This document shows, in pieces, positions 26,956-36,013 of a stretch of 64,000 bases of DNA. The stretch covers positions 124,001-188,000 of the forward strand of contig CAVUYQ010000016.1 in assembly GCA_963745765.1 (NCBI GenBank), in the 5' to 3' direction. Source of the stretch: Ww85 sp963745765 (GTDB lineage: Bacteria; Desulfobacterota; Desulfobulbia; Desulfobulbales; Desulfocapsaceae). Numbering within the stretch: the first letter of the stretch is position 1; the number at the start of each line of letters is the position of its first letter. The notes beneath the pieces were generated by a model. That model ran no database searches. It saw only the letters and a list, made by a program, of their open reading frames with translations, and had not been told where the DNA came from. A program made the position numbers and the translations under genes.

Positions 26956-27888
26956 ATGGAATACTACGAAAAACTCGGTTTAACCAAGACCGCACGTCCT
27001 GAAGAGATTAAGAAGGCTTATCGCAAGCTTGCAGTTAAATATCACCCTGATAAAAACAACGGCAGCAAGGAATACGAAGCCAAGTTCAAAGAAATCAGTG
27101 AAGCATATGCGGTGCTCTCTGATCCAGAGAAGAAAAAACAATACGATACGTATGGCTCGGCCGGATTTCACCAGCGCTACTCGCAAGAGGATATCTTTAA
27201 GAATTTCGATCTCAATGATATCCTGCGACAATTCGGCTTTGGCGGATCCTTCAATTCAACCAACTTCAGGAATAACGTGGGTGGTGCCTCCCCCAACGGA
27301 TACTCGTTTTTCGGCCGGCAGAACAATGCCAATGCGGGTTGTGCCGGAGGATGTAATACACCCGCAAAGGGGCAGGATCTGACCTATCAGCTTTCTGTCA
27401 GCCTGCAAGACGTCTTATATGGTAACGAAAAAGAGATAACACTCAGGACTAACGGGAAGACAGAAAATGTTTCAGTAAAAATTCCCATGGGTATTGAAGA
27501 GGGTAAAAAGCTGAGACTGAAAGGAAAAGGCGGTGCAGCTCCGCCGGGAGGCATACCGGGTGATCTCTATCTCAAGATACAGCTTGAGCCGCATGTCATG
27601 TACGAACGCGACGGTGAAGACCTCTTCTGCCATACAAAAGTTTCTTTCAGTGATGCCTGCCTCGGTGCAAAGATAGAAGTGAAATCCCTTGATGATAAGA
27701 AGTTCATGGTAACACTTCCACCAGGAACAAACGGTGATTCCCGGCTCAGGATAAAAGGACAGGGGTTACCCAGCGGGCCTATTGGAAAACGGGGTGATCT
27801 TTTCGTGAAAATAGGGGTAGAAATTCCTAAAGAACTGAGCAAAGATCAGATCAAGGCCGTTAAGTCGTTAAAAAAAGCCGGCTTGTAG
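26956..27888 (+). CDS. DnaJ-class (CbpA-type) cochaperone
   Basis: 310 residues. The J domain (1-70) has YRKLAVKYHPDKNNG with the HPD motif. A Gly/Phe/Asn-rich linker follows (FGFGGSFNST, NANAGCAGG). Two beta-barrel client-binding domains (about 135-300) include YQLSVSLQDVLYG, MGIEEGKKLRLKGKG, and GLPSGPIGKRGDLFVKI. The four CxxCxGxG zinc repeats of DnaJ are missing, which makes this a type II (CbpA/DjlA-like) cochaperone for DnaK. It is a single-gene unit with its own terminator. Confidence 0.92.
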   Translation: MEYYEKLGLTKTARPEEIKKAYRKLAVKYHPDKNNGSKEYEAKFKEISEAYAVLSDPEKKKQYDTYGSAGFHQRYSQEDIFKNFDLNDILRQFGFGGSFNSTNFRNNVGGASPNGYSFFGRQNNANAGCAGGCNTPAKGQDLTYQLSVSLQDVLYGNEKEITLRTNGKTENVSVKIPMGIEEGKKLRLKGKGGAAPPGGIPGDLYLKIQLEPHVMYERDGEDLFCHTKVSFSDACLGAKIEVKSLDDKKFMVTLPPGTNGDSRLRIKGQGLPSGPIGKRGDLFVKIGVEIPKELSKDQIKAVKSLKKAGL

Positions 27889-27973
27889 CTTGTGAGTACC
27901 CTGCCTGATCAGGTTGTTGGTCCAGGATCAGGGATTGCGGGATTGCTGAAAATTTTGCTGCAGGTGCCATTGG

Positions 27974-28004
27974 AAGGGTGATGAAGGTTTCGTCACCCTT
28001 TTTT
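27974..28004 (+). terminator. Rho-independent terminator after the DnaJ-class gene
   Basis: AAGGGTGA pairs with TCACCCTT and is followed directly by six T residues. Confidence 0.75.
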
Positions 28005-28060
28005 GGTTGCAGCCCGACATCAGGGCGGGTGTCCCTCCTTTTTTCTCTATCAGGTTGCAA

Positions 28061-29869
28061 ATGAATAGAATAACTCTTGTCTGTCTCCTTCTTCTTGTCA
28101 CTGCTGGATGGTGCACATCTCTGTATGCTGCGCATGGACTGAGTATTGACGGTTCGCTCAAGTACGATTCCTCTTTTAAAAGTTTCGATTACACTTCAGA
28201 TGAGGCGCAGAAGGGCGGAGAGCTGGTACTCCATGCCCTCGGCAGCTTCGATAAACTGAACCCCTTTACGCTTAAGGGAATTGCTGCCGATGGGCTTGAT
28301 CTCTTTTTATTTGAACCCTTGACGCAATCGAGTCTTGATGAGCCATTTTCCCAGTATGGCCTGTTGGCAAAGGATATCCAGGTGGCTGATGATTTGCTCT
28401 CTGTCATTTTTACCATAAATGATAAGGCCCGGTTTTCGGATGGAACCCCGGTGACCCCCGAAGACGTGAAGTTTACCATCGAAACACTCAAGAGCGCTCG
28501 TGCTCATCCGCGTTACCCCTACTATTATGCCGATATTGCCAGCGCCGAGGTGCTTGATGAGCATCGGGTACGTTTCAATTTCAGTAAGGTGAACCGTGAA
28601 CTGCCGCTTATCGCCGGACAGATATCCGTGCTGTCAAAATCATTCTATGAAAAAAACGACTTTGACGGCAGGACAATGGTCATTCCAATAGGTTCCGGTC
28701 CTTATGTCATTGAGTCGGTTCAGCAAGGTAAATCAATTACCTACAAACGCAATCCGTATTATTGGGCCAAGGATCATCCTGTTCGCAAGAATATGTTCAA
28801 TTTCGACAGGATAATCATTAAATATTATAAGGATCAAACCGTTGCCGTTGAGGCTTTCAAGGCTGGTGAGTTTGATGTGATGCTGGTCAATATTTCCAAA
28901 CAATGGGTGAGGGATATAAGCGGGGAAAAGGTGGATTCAGGAAAAATCATCAAGCATAAATTTCCGCACCGAAATAATGCAGGCATGCAGGGGTTTGTGA
29001 TGAATAGCCGCAGACCTGTATTTAAAGACATCGCCGTCAGAAAAGCGGTAGGTCTGGCCTTTGATTTTGAGTGGACAAACAAGGCTCTCTTCTATGATCA
29101 ATACGTCAGAAATTCATCTTTCTTCAGCAACTCGTACCTTGCCGCCAAGGGGCTCCCCTCGGAGGATGAGTTACAGCTGCTTGAGAGTTACAGAGATCAG
29201 TTGCCGCCTGAATTGTTCACTACGCCGCTTAGTCCTCCTTCAACGGCAGGGCCCGGCGGTATAAGGAAAAATCTTCGGCAGGCAGCGGAGTTGCTGAAAG
29301 AGAACGGATGGGTGCTGAAAAACGGTGTTTTACAAAACAGCGAAGGAACCAGACTGTCCTTTGAGATCATCCTGGTATCTCCCAGCTTTGAGCGTGTTAT
29401 GGCAGCATATACCAGCAATTTAAAAAAGATAGGCATTGATGCGAGCTATCGAACCATCGATCCTGCCTTATATGCTGACAGAATAACTCATTTCGATTTC
29501 GATATGACTGTCGATGTTATTCCGCAATCCCTGTCACCGGGGAATGAACAAAGAAATTTCTGGCATTCAGAGGCGGCAACAAGAAAGGGATCGCGCAATC
29601 TAGCCGGTATTCATCAGCCGGTGGTTGATTTTCTGGTCGACAAAATTATTTACGCGACCGAGCGTGAGCAGCTGACAGCAGCGTGTCAGGCTCTCGACCG
29701 GGTCTTGTGGTACGGTTACTATGTCGTTCCGAACTGGTATCTTGATGGCCACAGGATTGCTTATCATAACAGATTTTTATTCCCTGATACTATTCCAATA
29801 TACTATGATTACACATCATTTTTGATGACATGGTGGGGAAACAAAAACAATCTCAGTCCGATGAAATAA
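28061..29869 (+). CDS. YejA-like extracellular solute-binding protein (family 5)
   Basis: 602 residues with a Sec signal peptide (MNRITLVCLLLLVTAG, cleavage likely near LYA-AHG). The mature N-terminus HGLSIDGSLKY, KGGELVLHALGSFDKLNPF and ARFSDGTPVTPEDVKFT are characteristic of peptide-binding proteins close to YejA, the microcin C/peptide importer component. GSGPYVIESVQQGKSITYKRNP and the C-terminal lobe WYLDGHRIAYHNRF follow the family. No permease or ATPase genes are next to it, so it either works with a transporter encoded elsewhere or is an orphan. The start at 28061 is chosen because it gives the signal peptide. Confidence 0.88.
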   Translation: MNRITLVCLLLLVTAGWCTSLYAAHGLSIDGSLKYDSSFKSFDYTSDEAQKGGELVLHALGSFDKLNPFTLKGIAADGLDLFLFEPLTQSSLDEPFSQYGLLAKDIQVADDLLSVIFTINDKARFSDGTPVTPEDVKFTIETLKSARAHPRYPYYYADIASAEVLDEHRVRFNFSKVNRELPLIAGQISVLSKSFYEKNDFDGRTMVIPIGSGPYVIESVQQGKSITYKRNPYYWAKDHPVRKNMFNFDRIIIKYYKDQTVAVEAFKAGEFDVMLVNISKQWVRDISGEKVDSGKIIKHKFPHRNNAGMQGFVMNSRRPVFKDIAVRKAVGLAFDFEWTNKALFYDQYVRNSSFFSNSYLAAKGLPSEDELQLLESYRDQLPPELFTTPLSPPSTAGPGGIRKNLRQAAELLKENGWVLKNGVLQNSEGTRLSFEIILVSPSFERVMAAYTSNLKKIGIDASYRTIDPALYADRITHFDFDMTVDVIPQSLSPGNEQRNFWHSEAATRKGSRNLAGIHQPVVDFLVDKIIYATEREQLTAACQALDRVLWYGYYVVPNWYLDGHRIAYHNRFLFPDTIPIYYDYTSFLMTWWGNKNNLSPMK

Positions 29870-29966
29870 TTCCTTTCACTTTGGTTCAGTATCAAACCAA
29901 GAATCCCAAAAAGAGGAATTTTTCTTCTAACCTATTGTTCTGAGGCCATAAAAATATATTTTTCCC

Positions 29967-29995
29967 TTGACGGTGCAATAACCTGTTGCTACAGT
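29967..29995 (+). promoter_or_regulatory. Probable promoter of the cold-shock gene
   Basis: TTGACG (29967-29972), 17 bases, then TACAGT (29990-29995). The predicted leader is about 110 bases, and long leaders are common on cold-shock mRNAs. Confidence 0.5.
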
Positions 29996-30113
29996 GAAGT
30001 CAGATACTCGGTAAATTGGGAGTATCAGTAATATCAAGGGGCTGAAGGTCCATCTGCTCCAAGTTTGACCTGACAGGAAGGTAAAACTGTCGTATCACCG
30101 GGAGGGTATTAGT

Positions 30114-30329
30114 ATGTCGGAACGTGTCCAGGGAAAAGTTAAATGGTTTAATGCTAGTAAGGGGTATGGATTTCTTGAAAGACCGGATGGAGAAGCAGAT
30201 GTTTTCGTTCACTTCAGCGCTATTCAGGGCGAAGGATTCCGCACCCTTGAAGAGGGAGAACCGGTAGAATTTTCGGTGGCCCAGACGGACAAGGGGCTTC
30301 AGGCAGAGAATGTAACCAAGTCAAGCTGA
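30114..30329 (+). CDS. Cold-shock protein (CspA family)
   Basis: 71 residues, one cold-shock OB fold: GKVKWFNASKGYGFLE (RNP1) and DVFVHFSAIQGEGF (RNP2), ending with GLQAENVT. It is an RNA chaperone acting on single-stranded nucleic acid. SD GGGAGGG is at good spacing. It is a monocistronic unit closed by a strong terminator. Confidence 0.95.
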   Translation: MSERVQGKVKWFNASKGYGFLERPDGEADVFVHFSAIQGEGFRTLEEGEPVEFSVAQTDKGLQAENVTKSS

Positions 30330-30350
30330 TTTATTACAAAAAAATACCAA

Positions 30351-30387
30351 AAACCCCGTGACGTTTAAAACGTCACGGGGTTTTTTT
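30351..30387 (+). terminator. Strong rho-independent terminator after the cold-shock gene
   Basis: AAACCCCGTGACGT pairs with ACGTCACGGGGTTT, a 14-bp perfect stem with a very short TTAA loop, followed by a T7 run. Confidence 0.9.
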
Positions 30388-30480
30388 ATTGATAACGAGG
30401 TAATGATAAGTTTCAAGGCTCAGCCAGGATCGTCTTGCTGGTGAAAACAGATACAAAACTGGTTGTATGGGAAAAAGATC

Positions 30481-30965
30481 ATGATAAAAATGTTTGCCCC
30501 GCTGACACGCATATCGCTTGACAGGTTAGCTGTGCTTCTCGGCAGCCTGTGTAGGGCAGGGGATATTGTCTGCCTTGAGGGTGAACTCGGAGCGGGGAAG
30601 ACTACTTTGACACAGGCATTAGCCAGGGGGGCCGGAATTGATGATCAGGAGTACGTCAGTAGCCCTACCTTTGCCTATATGAATGAATACAAAGGTATTA
30701 TTCCGCTTTATCACATGGATTTCTATCGCCTGGAATCAAGTGATGATGTCCTTGAGCTCGGGCTTGATGAATATTTTTATCGTTCAGGCATCACGGTTAT
30801 TGAATGGCCGGAAAGGGCCACAGAAGCGATTCCTGAAACCTGCCTTTGCTGCATCTCCAGATTATAGATCAGAAACATCGGAAAATCACGATGAGCGGTT
30901 CCGACCGCCATTGGAAAGAACGAATTACCGTCCTGTCAGAAACATGGCACGATCCGTCGCGATAG
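30481..30965 (+). CDS. tsaE: tRNA threonylcarbamoyladenosine biosynthesis ATPase TsaE; one apparent frameshift near 30835-30838
   Basis: TsaE is the P-loop partner of TsaB-TsaD in t6A synthesis. Seen are GELGAGKTTLTQALARG (Walker A), VSSPTFAYMNEY, LYHMDFYRL and GITVIEWPERA. In the uncorrected frame it stops at 30867 with an odd Cys-rich end. Adding one base at the AAA of 30836-30838 gives LPLLHLQIIDQKHRKITMSG and continues to a stop at 30963-30965. That amphipathic strand pattern is normal for the TsaE C-terminus and brings the length to about 161. TsaE is generally essential, so an error of sequence is likely. This is the only shift in the window that looks like a lost base, not a gained one. 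Confidence 0.85.
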
Positions 30966-31087
30966 CCTCGAAGATTCCGGCCCGATACCCGAATTCCACT
31001 ATTGTACATCTTTCAATAGTCATTAAAATGTGCCTGTTTTCCAAGCCGGCTGTAAAATATCGCAGTTTCACCCCAGACGAGAATCAC

Positions 31088-32827
31088 ATGAAAAATAATC
31101 CCCTTGTTTTTTCTGACTGTTTCAAGACGTTCACCCGGGATCAGGATAAAGCCATTACCCCTGACGAGACGATCAGGCGTTTTTATCAGCAGATCGAAAA
31201 ATTCGATATTGAAATACTCAGTGAAGTAAAACGAATAGATAACGGTCGACTCGATATTCCCGTCTATTTCAGTGTCTGCACAGATGAGGCACGCGCTTTG
31301 ACGGGGACCAAAAAACAAATGGGAAAAGGCGCAACCGAGGTTCAGTCAAAGGCATCTGCCTGTATGGAACTGGCCGAAAGGTTTTCATTTTTTGCCTTCA
31401 AGGCAGACGAGAGTAATTTCATCATCGGCGATTATGCTCAGATGCGTGCAAAAGGCTACCCGGTACTCTCCAGCCGATATCTGCTTAAATCGGTTGAAGA
31501 CAAGAACTTATCGCCTGAAACACTGGAATTGCTGCTCGAAGGGATACCGATGCGTTGGGCCTGGGCTACCAATGTCAGTGACGGTGGCCAGGTGTTAATC
31601 CCTTTTTCCTGGTTCTATGCCATCAATGAGTTTAACGGCCCATCGGCTGGTAACACCATAGAAGAGGCTGCTCTGCAGGGAATCAGCGAGATTGTGGAAA
31701 GACACGTATGTTCACTTATTAACCAGTTCCATCTGGAGACTCCGGCGGTTGATCTTGATTCGGTTGTTGACCCCGTTGCCAGGGATTTGATCGAAAAATT
31801 TGAAAGAAATAATATTGAGCTTTATGTCAACGACTTCAGCCTGGATACCGGCCTATGCACGATCGGTGCCCTGGCCATAGACCGCTCCACCTTTCCCGAA
31901 AAAAGTGAAATTGTCTATACCGCAGGTACGACACCGGGACCCGAAAAGGCACTTATTCGAGCTCTGACTGAAATAGCCCAGTTGGCCGGTGATTTCAATT
32001 CCGGCTCCAACTATGTCGCCTCCGGGCTCCCAAAACCTCTGGATATGGAAGAAGTACGCTACCTGACCGGCAGTTCACGGAAAATCACCATAGGGCAGAT
32101 GAATGATCTTGGTGATAATAACATGAAAGTTGAGCTGGATAAGGCGACAACGGCGCTTAAAGATATCGGTTTTGATGTTTTCATGATTGATGTAACACAT
32201 CCTCAACTGGAAATACCGGCTCTTTACACCATTGTTCCCGGAGCCCATTTCCGTGAACGTTCTATTCGGCAGGATGCAGGACTCTTTGCTGCCCGGCTGC
32301 TTAACGACCTGGTTGATGATATTGCCTTATTTGAGGCAAAACTTTCAATCATGGAGACCACACTGCCTGATTCCTATTACCTGTCCTTCTATCGTGGAAA
32401 AAGCAAGTTCAATCAGCACGATTTCTCCGGTGCAATTACCTGTTTTGATCTTTCGCTCAGCCAGAAACCCGAAAAAGAAGATCTGCCGTATATCTATTCT
32501 TATAAGGGGCACTGCCTGAAAGACCTGGGAAAATACGATGAGGCTATAGAGGTCTTGAAATGCGGCTGCCACGAAGATGATGAGCGGCCTGATCTGCATA
32601 ATCTGCTTGGCTTCTGCTATTTCAAGAAAGAAGCTTTTGCCACGGCAATCGAACATTTCCAGCGGTCGGTACATCTTAATCCGGCTTCCGCCATGGATTA
32701 CGCCAATATCGGTGTGAATTATAACAGGCTTGGCAAAAGCGTTGAGGCTATACAGTATTTCACCCTCGCCCTGGCCCTTGATCCGACGCTTGATTTCGCC
32801 AGGGACCAGCTCGATGCGCTGACATAG
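31088..32827 (+). CDS. YcaO-domain protein with C-terminal tetratricopeptide repeats
   Basis: 579 residues from MKNNPLVF. The YcaO domain (about 60-410) keeps the ATP-binding elements SKASACMELAERFSFF, EEAALQGISEIVERH and RALTEIAQ. YcaO enzymes activate peptide amides with ATP, making azolines, amidines or thioamides, and E. coli YcaO helps RimO methylthiolate ribosomal protein S12. Residues about 425-579 hold at least three TPR units (FYRGKSKFNQHDFSGAITCF, YSYKGHCLKDLGKYDEAIEV, YANIGVNYNRLGKSVEAIQYF), which suggests peptide or protein binding. No RiPP precursor, TfuA or dehydrogenase gene is adjacent. It lies between tsaE and the cobalamin operon. Substrate unknown. No strong SD is seen, and an in-frame ATG at 31028 is an alternative start. 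Confidence 0.85.
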   Translation: MKNNPLVFSDCFKTFTRDQDKAITPDETIRRFYQQIEKFDIEILSEVKRIDNGRLDIPVYFSVCTDEARALTGTKKQMGKGATEVQSKASACMELAERFSFFAFKADESNFIIGDYAQMRAKGYPVLSSRYLLKSVEDKNLSPETLELLLEGIPMRWAWATNVSDGGQVLIPFSWFYAINEFNGPSAGNTIEEAALQGISEIVERHVCSLINQFHLETPAVDLDSVVDPVARDLIEKFERNNIELYVNDFSLDTGLCTIGALAIDRSTFPEKSEIVYTAGTTPGPEKALIRALTEIAQLAGDFNSGSNYVASGLPKPLDMEEVRYLTGSSRKITIGQMNDLGDNNMKVELDKATTALKDIGFDVFMIDVTHPQLEIPALYTIVPGAHFRERSIRQDAGLFAARLLNDLVDDIALFEAKLSIMETTLPDSYYLSFYRGKSKFNQHDFSGAITCFDLSLSQKPEKEDLPYIYSYKGHCLKDLGKYDEAIEVLKCGCHEDDERPDLHNLLGFCYFKKEAFATAIEHFQRSVHLNPASAMDYANIGVNYNRLGKSVEAIQYFTLALALDPTLDFARDQLDALT

Positions 32828-32881
32828 GTTGGCCGTTTGGTGGCAAACGCTTTCACCACAATTTTGATCTAATAATTAAGG

Positions 32882-33041
32882 CTGCCTTGGAAATTATCTT
32901 TTTGTCCCAACTCTGCGTTGCGTGCGAATATTTTATCCCCGGAATATTAACCAGATGCCTGCGGCAAAATTTCCGTACGCGCCTTGGTATTGAACCAAAA
33001 TCCGAATTTTGCAAGTTACTCTTAATTACTATTGCAGGCAG
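32882..33041. repeat. Intergenic inverted-repeat-like element before cbiG
   Basis: Most of the 336-base gap between the YcaO gene and cbiG is taken by a block starting CTGCCTTGGAAATTA and ending TAATTACTATTGCAGGCAG, whose ends are partly complementary (CTGCCT with AGGCAG, AATTA with TAATT). Inside, GCAAAATT and AATTTTGC form another inverted pair. A 77-codon ORF that crosses it has no recognisable protein features. I see no cobalamin riboswitch core (no GCCACTG box) in the rest of the gap. Confidence 0.4.
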
Positions 33042-33163
33042 AAAAGAGCTTTTTATGCTACAAGTGTTCGAACGTGAAGCACGAGATTTTTCCGTTACGT
33101 ACGATGGCAGAATCCTTTAAACATGGAAGGTAGCCTGAAGCGGCAGTACCGCCTCTATATTGC

Positions 33164-34145
33164 ATGAAACTGGCACTTATAGCAGCAACAGATGCAGGTT
33201 GGAAACTGGCGGAGAAAATATGCCGCTCGTTGCCTGACACCGTGATCATCAGGCCGATTCATGGTATCAGACAGACGATGGAGTCACTCTGGCAGACGCA
33301 TGACGGTATTATCTGCATCATGGCAGCCGGTATTGTTGTCCGCTGCCTGAATGGTTTAAGTCACAGCAAATATAGTGATCCCTGCGTCCTCGTTCTTGAT
33401 GAAAAAGGAATCTTTTACTATCAGCCTGCTTTCCGGGCATATTGGTGGAGGTAACAGGCTGGCCCAACAAATTGCCGAAATTTGTGGCGGGGTTCCTGTT
33501 ATAACCACCGCTTCGGACGTGTCAGCCCATACATCGGTTGACCTCTGGAGCATTGAAAACAATCTTGTTATAACAAATCCTGAAAAACTTGCCGCCGTGT
33601 CAGCCAGGCTGCTTAATCGTGGTATGCTTAGGATCTTCCAGGATAAATCATATCTGAAAGAGCTGCCGGATGACTATCTTGTAAGCGAAGATCGAGCCGG
33701 TGCCGATATTGTTATTTCCCTTACAAATGAGGATCCGGGTGATTCTCTGCACCTGTTGCCGCGACTTCGCTATATCGGGATCGGCTGTAGAAGAGGAACG
33801 CCATGTAACGAAATCCTGGCAGCCTTGGAGGAACTGGAAACTGAAGGACTTGACCTCAGGACTGTGGCTGCCATGGCGAGCATTGATATCAAGAAAGACG
33901 AAACGGCATTAATTGAAATTTCAAAACTGAAAAAGTGGCCGTTGCGCTTTTTCACCAGAGAGATACTGGATGCGGTTGAAACACCGGGCCGGTCTGAAAA
34001 AGTTTATCAAAAAGTAGGGACCCACAGTGTCAGTGAAGCCAGCGCCATAAGGGCGGCTTGCGGCGACGGGATACCGGGACGTTTGATTATACAGAAGAGA
34101 AAATGGAAACAGATTACCATCGCAGTGGCGGAAAGGGCATATTAA
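33164..34145 (+). CDS. cbiG: Cobalt-precorrin-5A hydrolase CbiG; one apparent frameshift at 33413-33416
   Basis: About 326 residues after removing one T from TTTT (33413-33416), which joins VLVLDEKGIF to TISLLSGHIGGGNRLA. CbiG opens the delta-lactone ring of cobalt-precorrin-5A and releases acetaldehyde in the anaerobic corrin pathway. The N-terminal part has LIAATDAGWKLAEKI and GIICIMAAGIVVR. The C-terminal domain has YIGIGCRRGTP and the KVGTHSVSEASAI region. It is the first gene of the cob operon, with no visible riboswitch before it. Its end overlaps cobJ by 43 bases. Confidence 0.9.
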
Positions 34146-34879
34146 GCGTTGTCGGAACCGGGCCCGGTTCCCTTGACTATCTCGTCCCGGCGGCCAGGCA
34201 GGCCATCGACGATGCGGATATCATCATTGGCTATAAAACCTATTTAGCCTTGATTGAGGCTATAACCAGCACAAAAAAAATCCTGCCTTCAGCCATGATG
34301 CAGGAGGTTGATCGGGTAAAAAAAGCACTCAGGCTTGCGGAAGAAGGATATAACGTCGCCCTTATATCAGGCGGCGATCCAGGCATTTATGCCATGGCAG
34401 GTCTGGTCTATGAAGTGGCAAGGGAAACCGGTACCGCCGTCGAGATCAAGGTTATTGCCGGTATTGCCGCGTTGAATAGTTGCGCGGAAAGGCTTGGAGC
34501 ACCATTAATGCATGATTTCGCCACGATTTCCCTGTCTGATTTGCTGACCCCCTGGGAACTTATCGAGAAGCGGATCAACGCTGCTGCTGCCGCCGATTTC
34601 GTCCTTGTTATTTATAACCCTAAATCGCGTAAAAGGGATTGGCAGCTGAAAAAACTGCTTGAGATTGTGGCTCGATATCGTAAAAAGACCACACCTGTCG
34701 GCATGGTTAAAGCGGCCACAAGGGAGAACGAAGAGGTCGTATTGAGCACACTTGAATTTTTCAATAGTGATCTGGTCGACATGCAGACGACGGTAATTAT
34801 CGGGAATTCAAACTCCTATGAATGGAACAACAGGATGATAACCCCGCGTGGCTATCAGGAGAAATATCAGCTTGCCTGA
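34103..34879 (+). CDS. cobJ: Precorrin-3B C17-methyltransferase (CobJ/CbiH)
   Basis: 258 residues of the SAM-dependent tetrapyrrole methyltransferase fold. SVVGTGPGSLDYLVPAARQAI is the GxGPG start, followed by ISGGDPGIYAMAGLVYE, the SAM-binding GGDPG loop, then IAALNSCAERLGAPL and MHDFATISLSDLLTPWELIEKR. NPKSRKRDWQL and the C-terminal IIGNSNSY are specific to the CobJ/CbiH group. It contracts the ring after C17 methylation. Starts inside the end of cbiG, implying coupled translation. Confidence 0.95.
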   Translation: METDYHRSGGKGILSVVGTGPGSLDYLVPAARQAIDDADIIIGYKTYLALIEAITSTKKILPSAMMQEVDRVKKALRLAEEGYNVALISGGDPGIYAMAGLVYEVARETGTAVEIKVIAGIAALNSCAERLGAPLMHDFATISLSDLLTPWELIEKRINAAAAADFVLVIYNPKSRKRDWQLKKLLEIVARYRKKTTPVGMVKAATRENEEVVLSTLEFFNSDLVDMQTTVIIGNSNSYEWNNRMITPRGYQEKYQLA

Positions 34880-34884
34880 TTGCT

Positions 34885-35466
34885 ATGCTCATCTACCTGC
34901 TCAGACATGGACATACCGATGGTTCCGGCACTTACACGGGTATCAGCGATGTTGACCTGAACTCCGTGGGCAGGACGGAAGTCAGGATGCTGGCGGACCT
35001 TGTCAGAGGAATTGCCCCCGGTCATTGCTTTTGCAGCCCGCTGCGCCGCTGTCGGGAAACGGCGGCATTGCTCAAAATCACCTGCGGGATCACCTACGAT
35101 GAATGTCTTCGTGAAATAGATTTCGGCCGATGGGAGGGGTTGTCGTTCAAGCATATCACCCAGTCAGACCAAAAAAGTCTCAATAGGTGGCGCGAGCAGG
35201 GTGAACATTTCACCTTTCCGGGCGGCGAGAAGGTACTTGATTTCAGCCATCGGGTCGAAACCTGGTTCAATCTTCTGCAAAAAAACGACAGCAACCGTAT
35301 CCTTGTCATATCTCACGCCGGAGTCATCCGTCAAGGACTCTGTTACCTGCTCGGATTGCCCCGATCAGCACTATTTAATTTTGACATCAGGCAGGCGGCG
35401 CTGTCTTTGATAGAATGTGATAACGGTTTTAATCAGTTAAAGTTTCTAAACAACAGGGGAGCGTGA
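34885..35466 (+). CDS. cobC: Histidine phosphatase family protein, probable alpha-ribazole phosphatase CobC
   Basis: 193 residues. The phosphatase motif is LLRHGHTDGSGTYTG at the N-terminus (RHG with the phospho-His), then PLRRCRETA, LREIDFGRWEGLS, and ISHAGVIRQGLCYLL with the second catalytic His. The sequence could fit any small histidine phosphatase, but the position between cobJ and cobU argues for removal of the phosphate from alpha-ribazole 5'-phosphate or adenosylcobalamin 5'-phosphate. Its stop is directly followed by the cobU ATG (TGAATG). Confidence 0.85.
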   Translation: MLIYLLRHGHTDGSGTYTGISDVDLNSVGRTEVRMLADLVRGIAPGHCFCSPLRRCRETAALLKITCGITYDECLREIDFGRWEGLSFKHITQSDQKSLNRWREQGEHFTFPGGEKVLDFSHRVETWFNLLQKNDSNRILVISHAGVIRQGLCYLLGLPRSALFNFDIRQAALSLIECDNGFNQLKFLNNRGA

Positions 35467-36006
35467 ATGGCCCGTATAGTCCTTGTTACCGGTGGAACCA
35501 GGAGTGGTAAAAGCTCATATGCCCAGGACCGGGCTGAAGCACTGCCGGGCCGTCGCTGCTTCCTGGCTACCTGCCAGGTAAGCGACGAGGAGATGAAACA
35601 GCGGGTGGCAAAGCACCAGGCTCAAAGAGATCATGAAAACTGGGATACTATAGAGGAACCGCTCGATATCGGTTCCTGTGTTGAAAAAGAAAATCAATAT
35701 GACGTTTTTCTTATTGATTGTCTTACGCTCTGGATTGCCAATGTCATGGATGATCGCAAGAAGAACGGCAAGGATAATAGTGAATCGGCCTTCTCTGCTG
35801 CCGTCAGGAATCTTTTACGGCAACTTCAGCATGCGGATGCGACGGTGTTTGTGGTGACAAACGAGGTAGGCCTCGGTATCGTCCCGGAAAATAGTGCCGC
35901 CCGGCGTTTCCGCGATCTGGTCGGCTTGTGCAATCAGATTATTGCATCACAGGCAGATGAGGTTGTCCTTCTCTGCTGTGGTTTACCTCTTTACCTGAAA
36001 AATTGA
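35467..36006 (+). CDS. cobU: Adenosylcobinamide kinase / GDP-cobinamide guanylyltransferase
   Basis: 179 residues. The P-loop VTGGTRSGKSSYAQ is the CobU-type Walker A. FLATCQVSDEEMKQRVAKHQ holds the guanylylated His region. DCLTLWIANV and VTNEVGLGIVPENSAARRFRDL are also family hallmarks. It phosphorylates adenosylcobinamide and adds GMP. It lies between cobC and cobT, 8 bases before the latter. Confidence 0.96.
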   Translation: MARIVLVTGGTRSGKSSYAQDRAEALPGRRCFLATCQVSDEEMKQRVAKHQAQRDHENWDTIEEPLDIGSCVEKENQYDVFLIDCLTLWIANVMDDRKKNGKDNSESAFSAAVRNLLRQLQHADATVFVVTNEVGLGIVPENSAARRFRDLVGLCNQIIASQADEVVLLCCGLPLYLKN

Positions 36007-36013
36007 GTACGCA

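Noticed and set aside
30683..31087. N-terminal extension of the YcaO protein by 135 residues
   Set aside because: That frame overlaps tsaE and reads as low-complexity out-of-frame sequence; tsaE continues in another frame to 30965.
32887..33120. 77-codon ORF with several Cys residues after the YcaO gene, a possible RiPP precursor
   Set aside because: It lies across the repeat-like block, has no SD, and does not look like a leader-core peptide.
33042..33163. Cobalamin riboswitch upstream of cbiG
   Set aside because: A hairpin (GCGGCAGTACCGC) is present, but none of the conserved B12-box core could be found.
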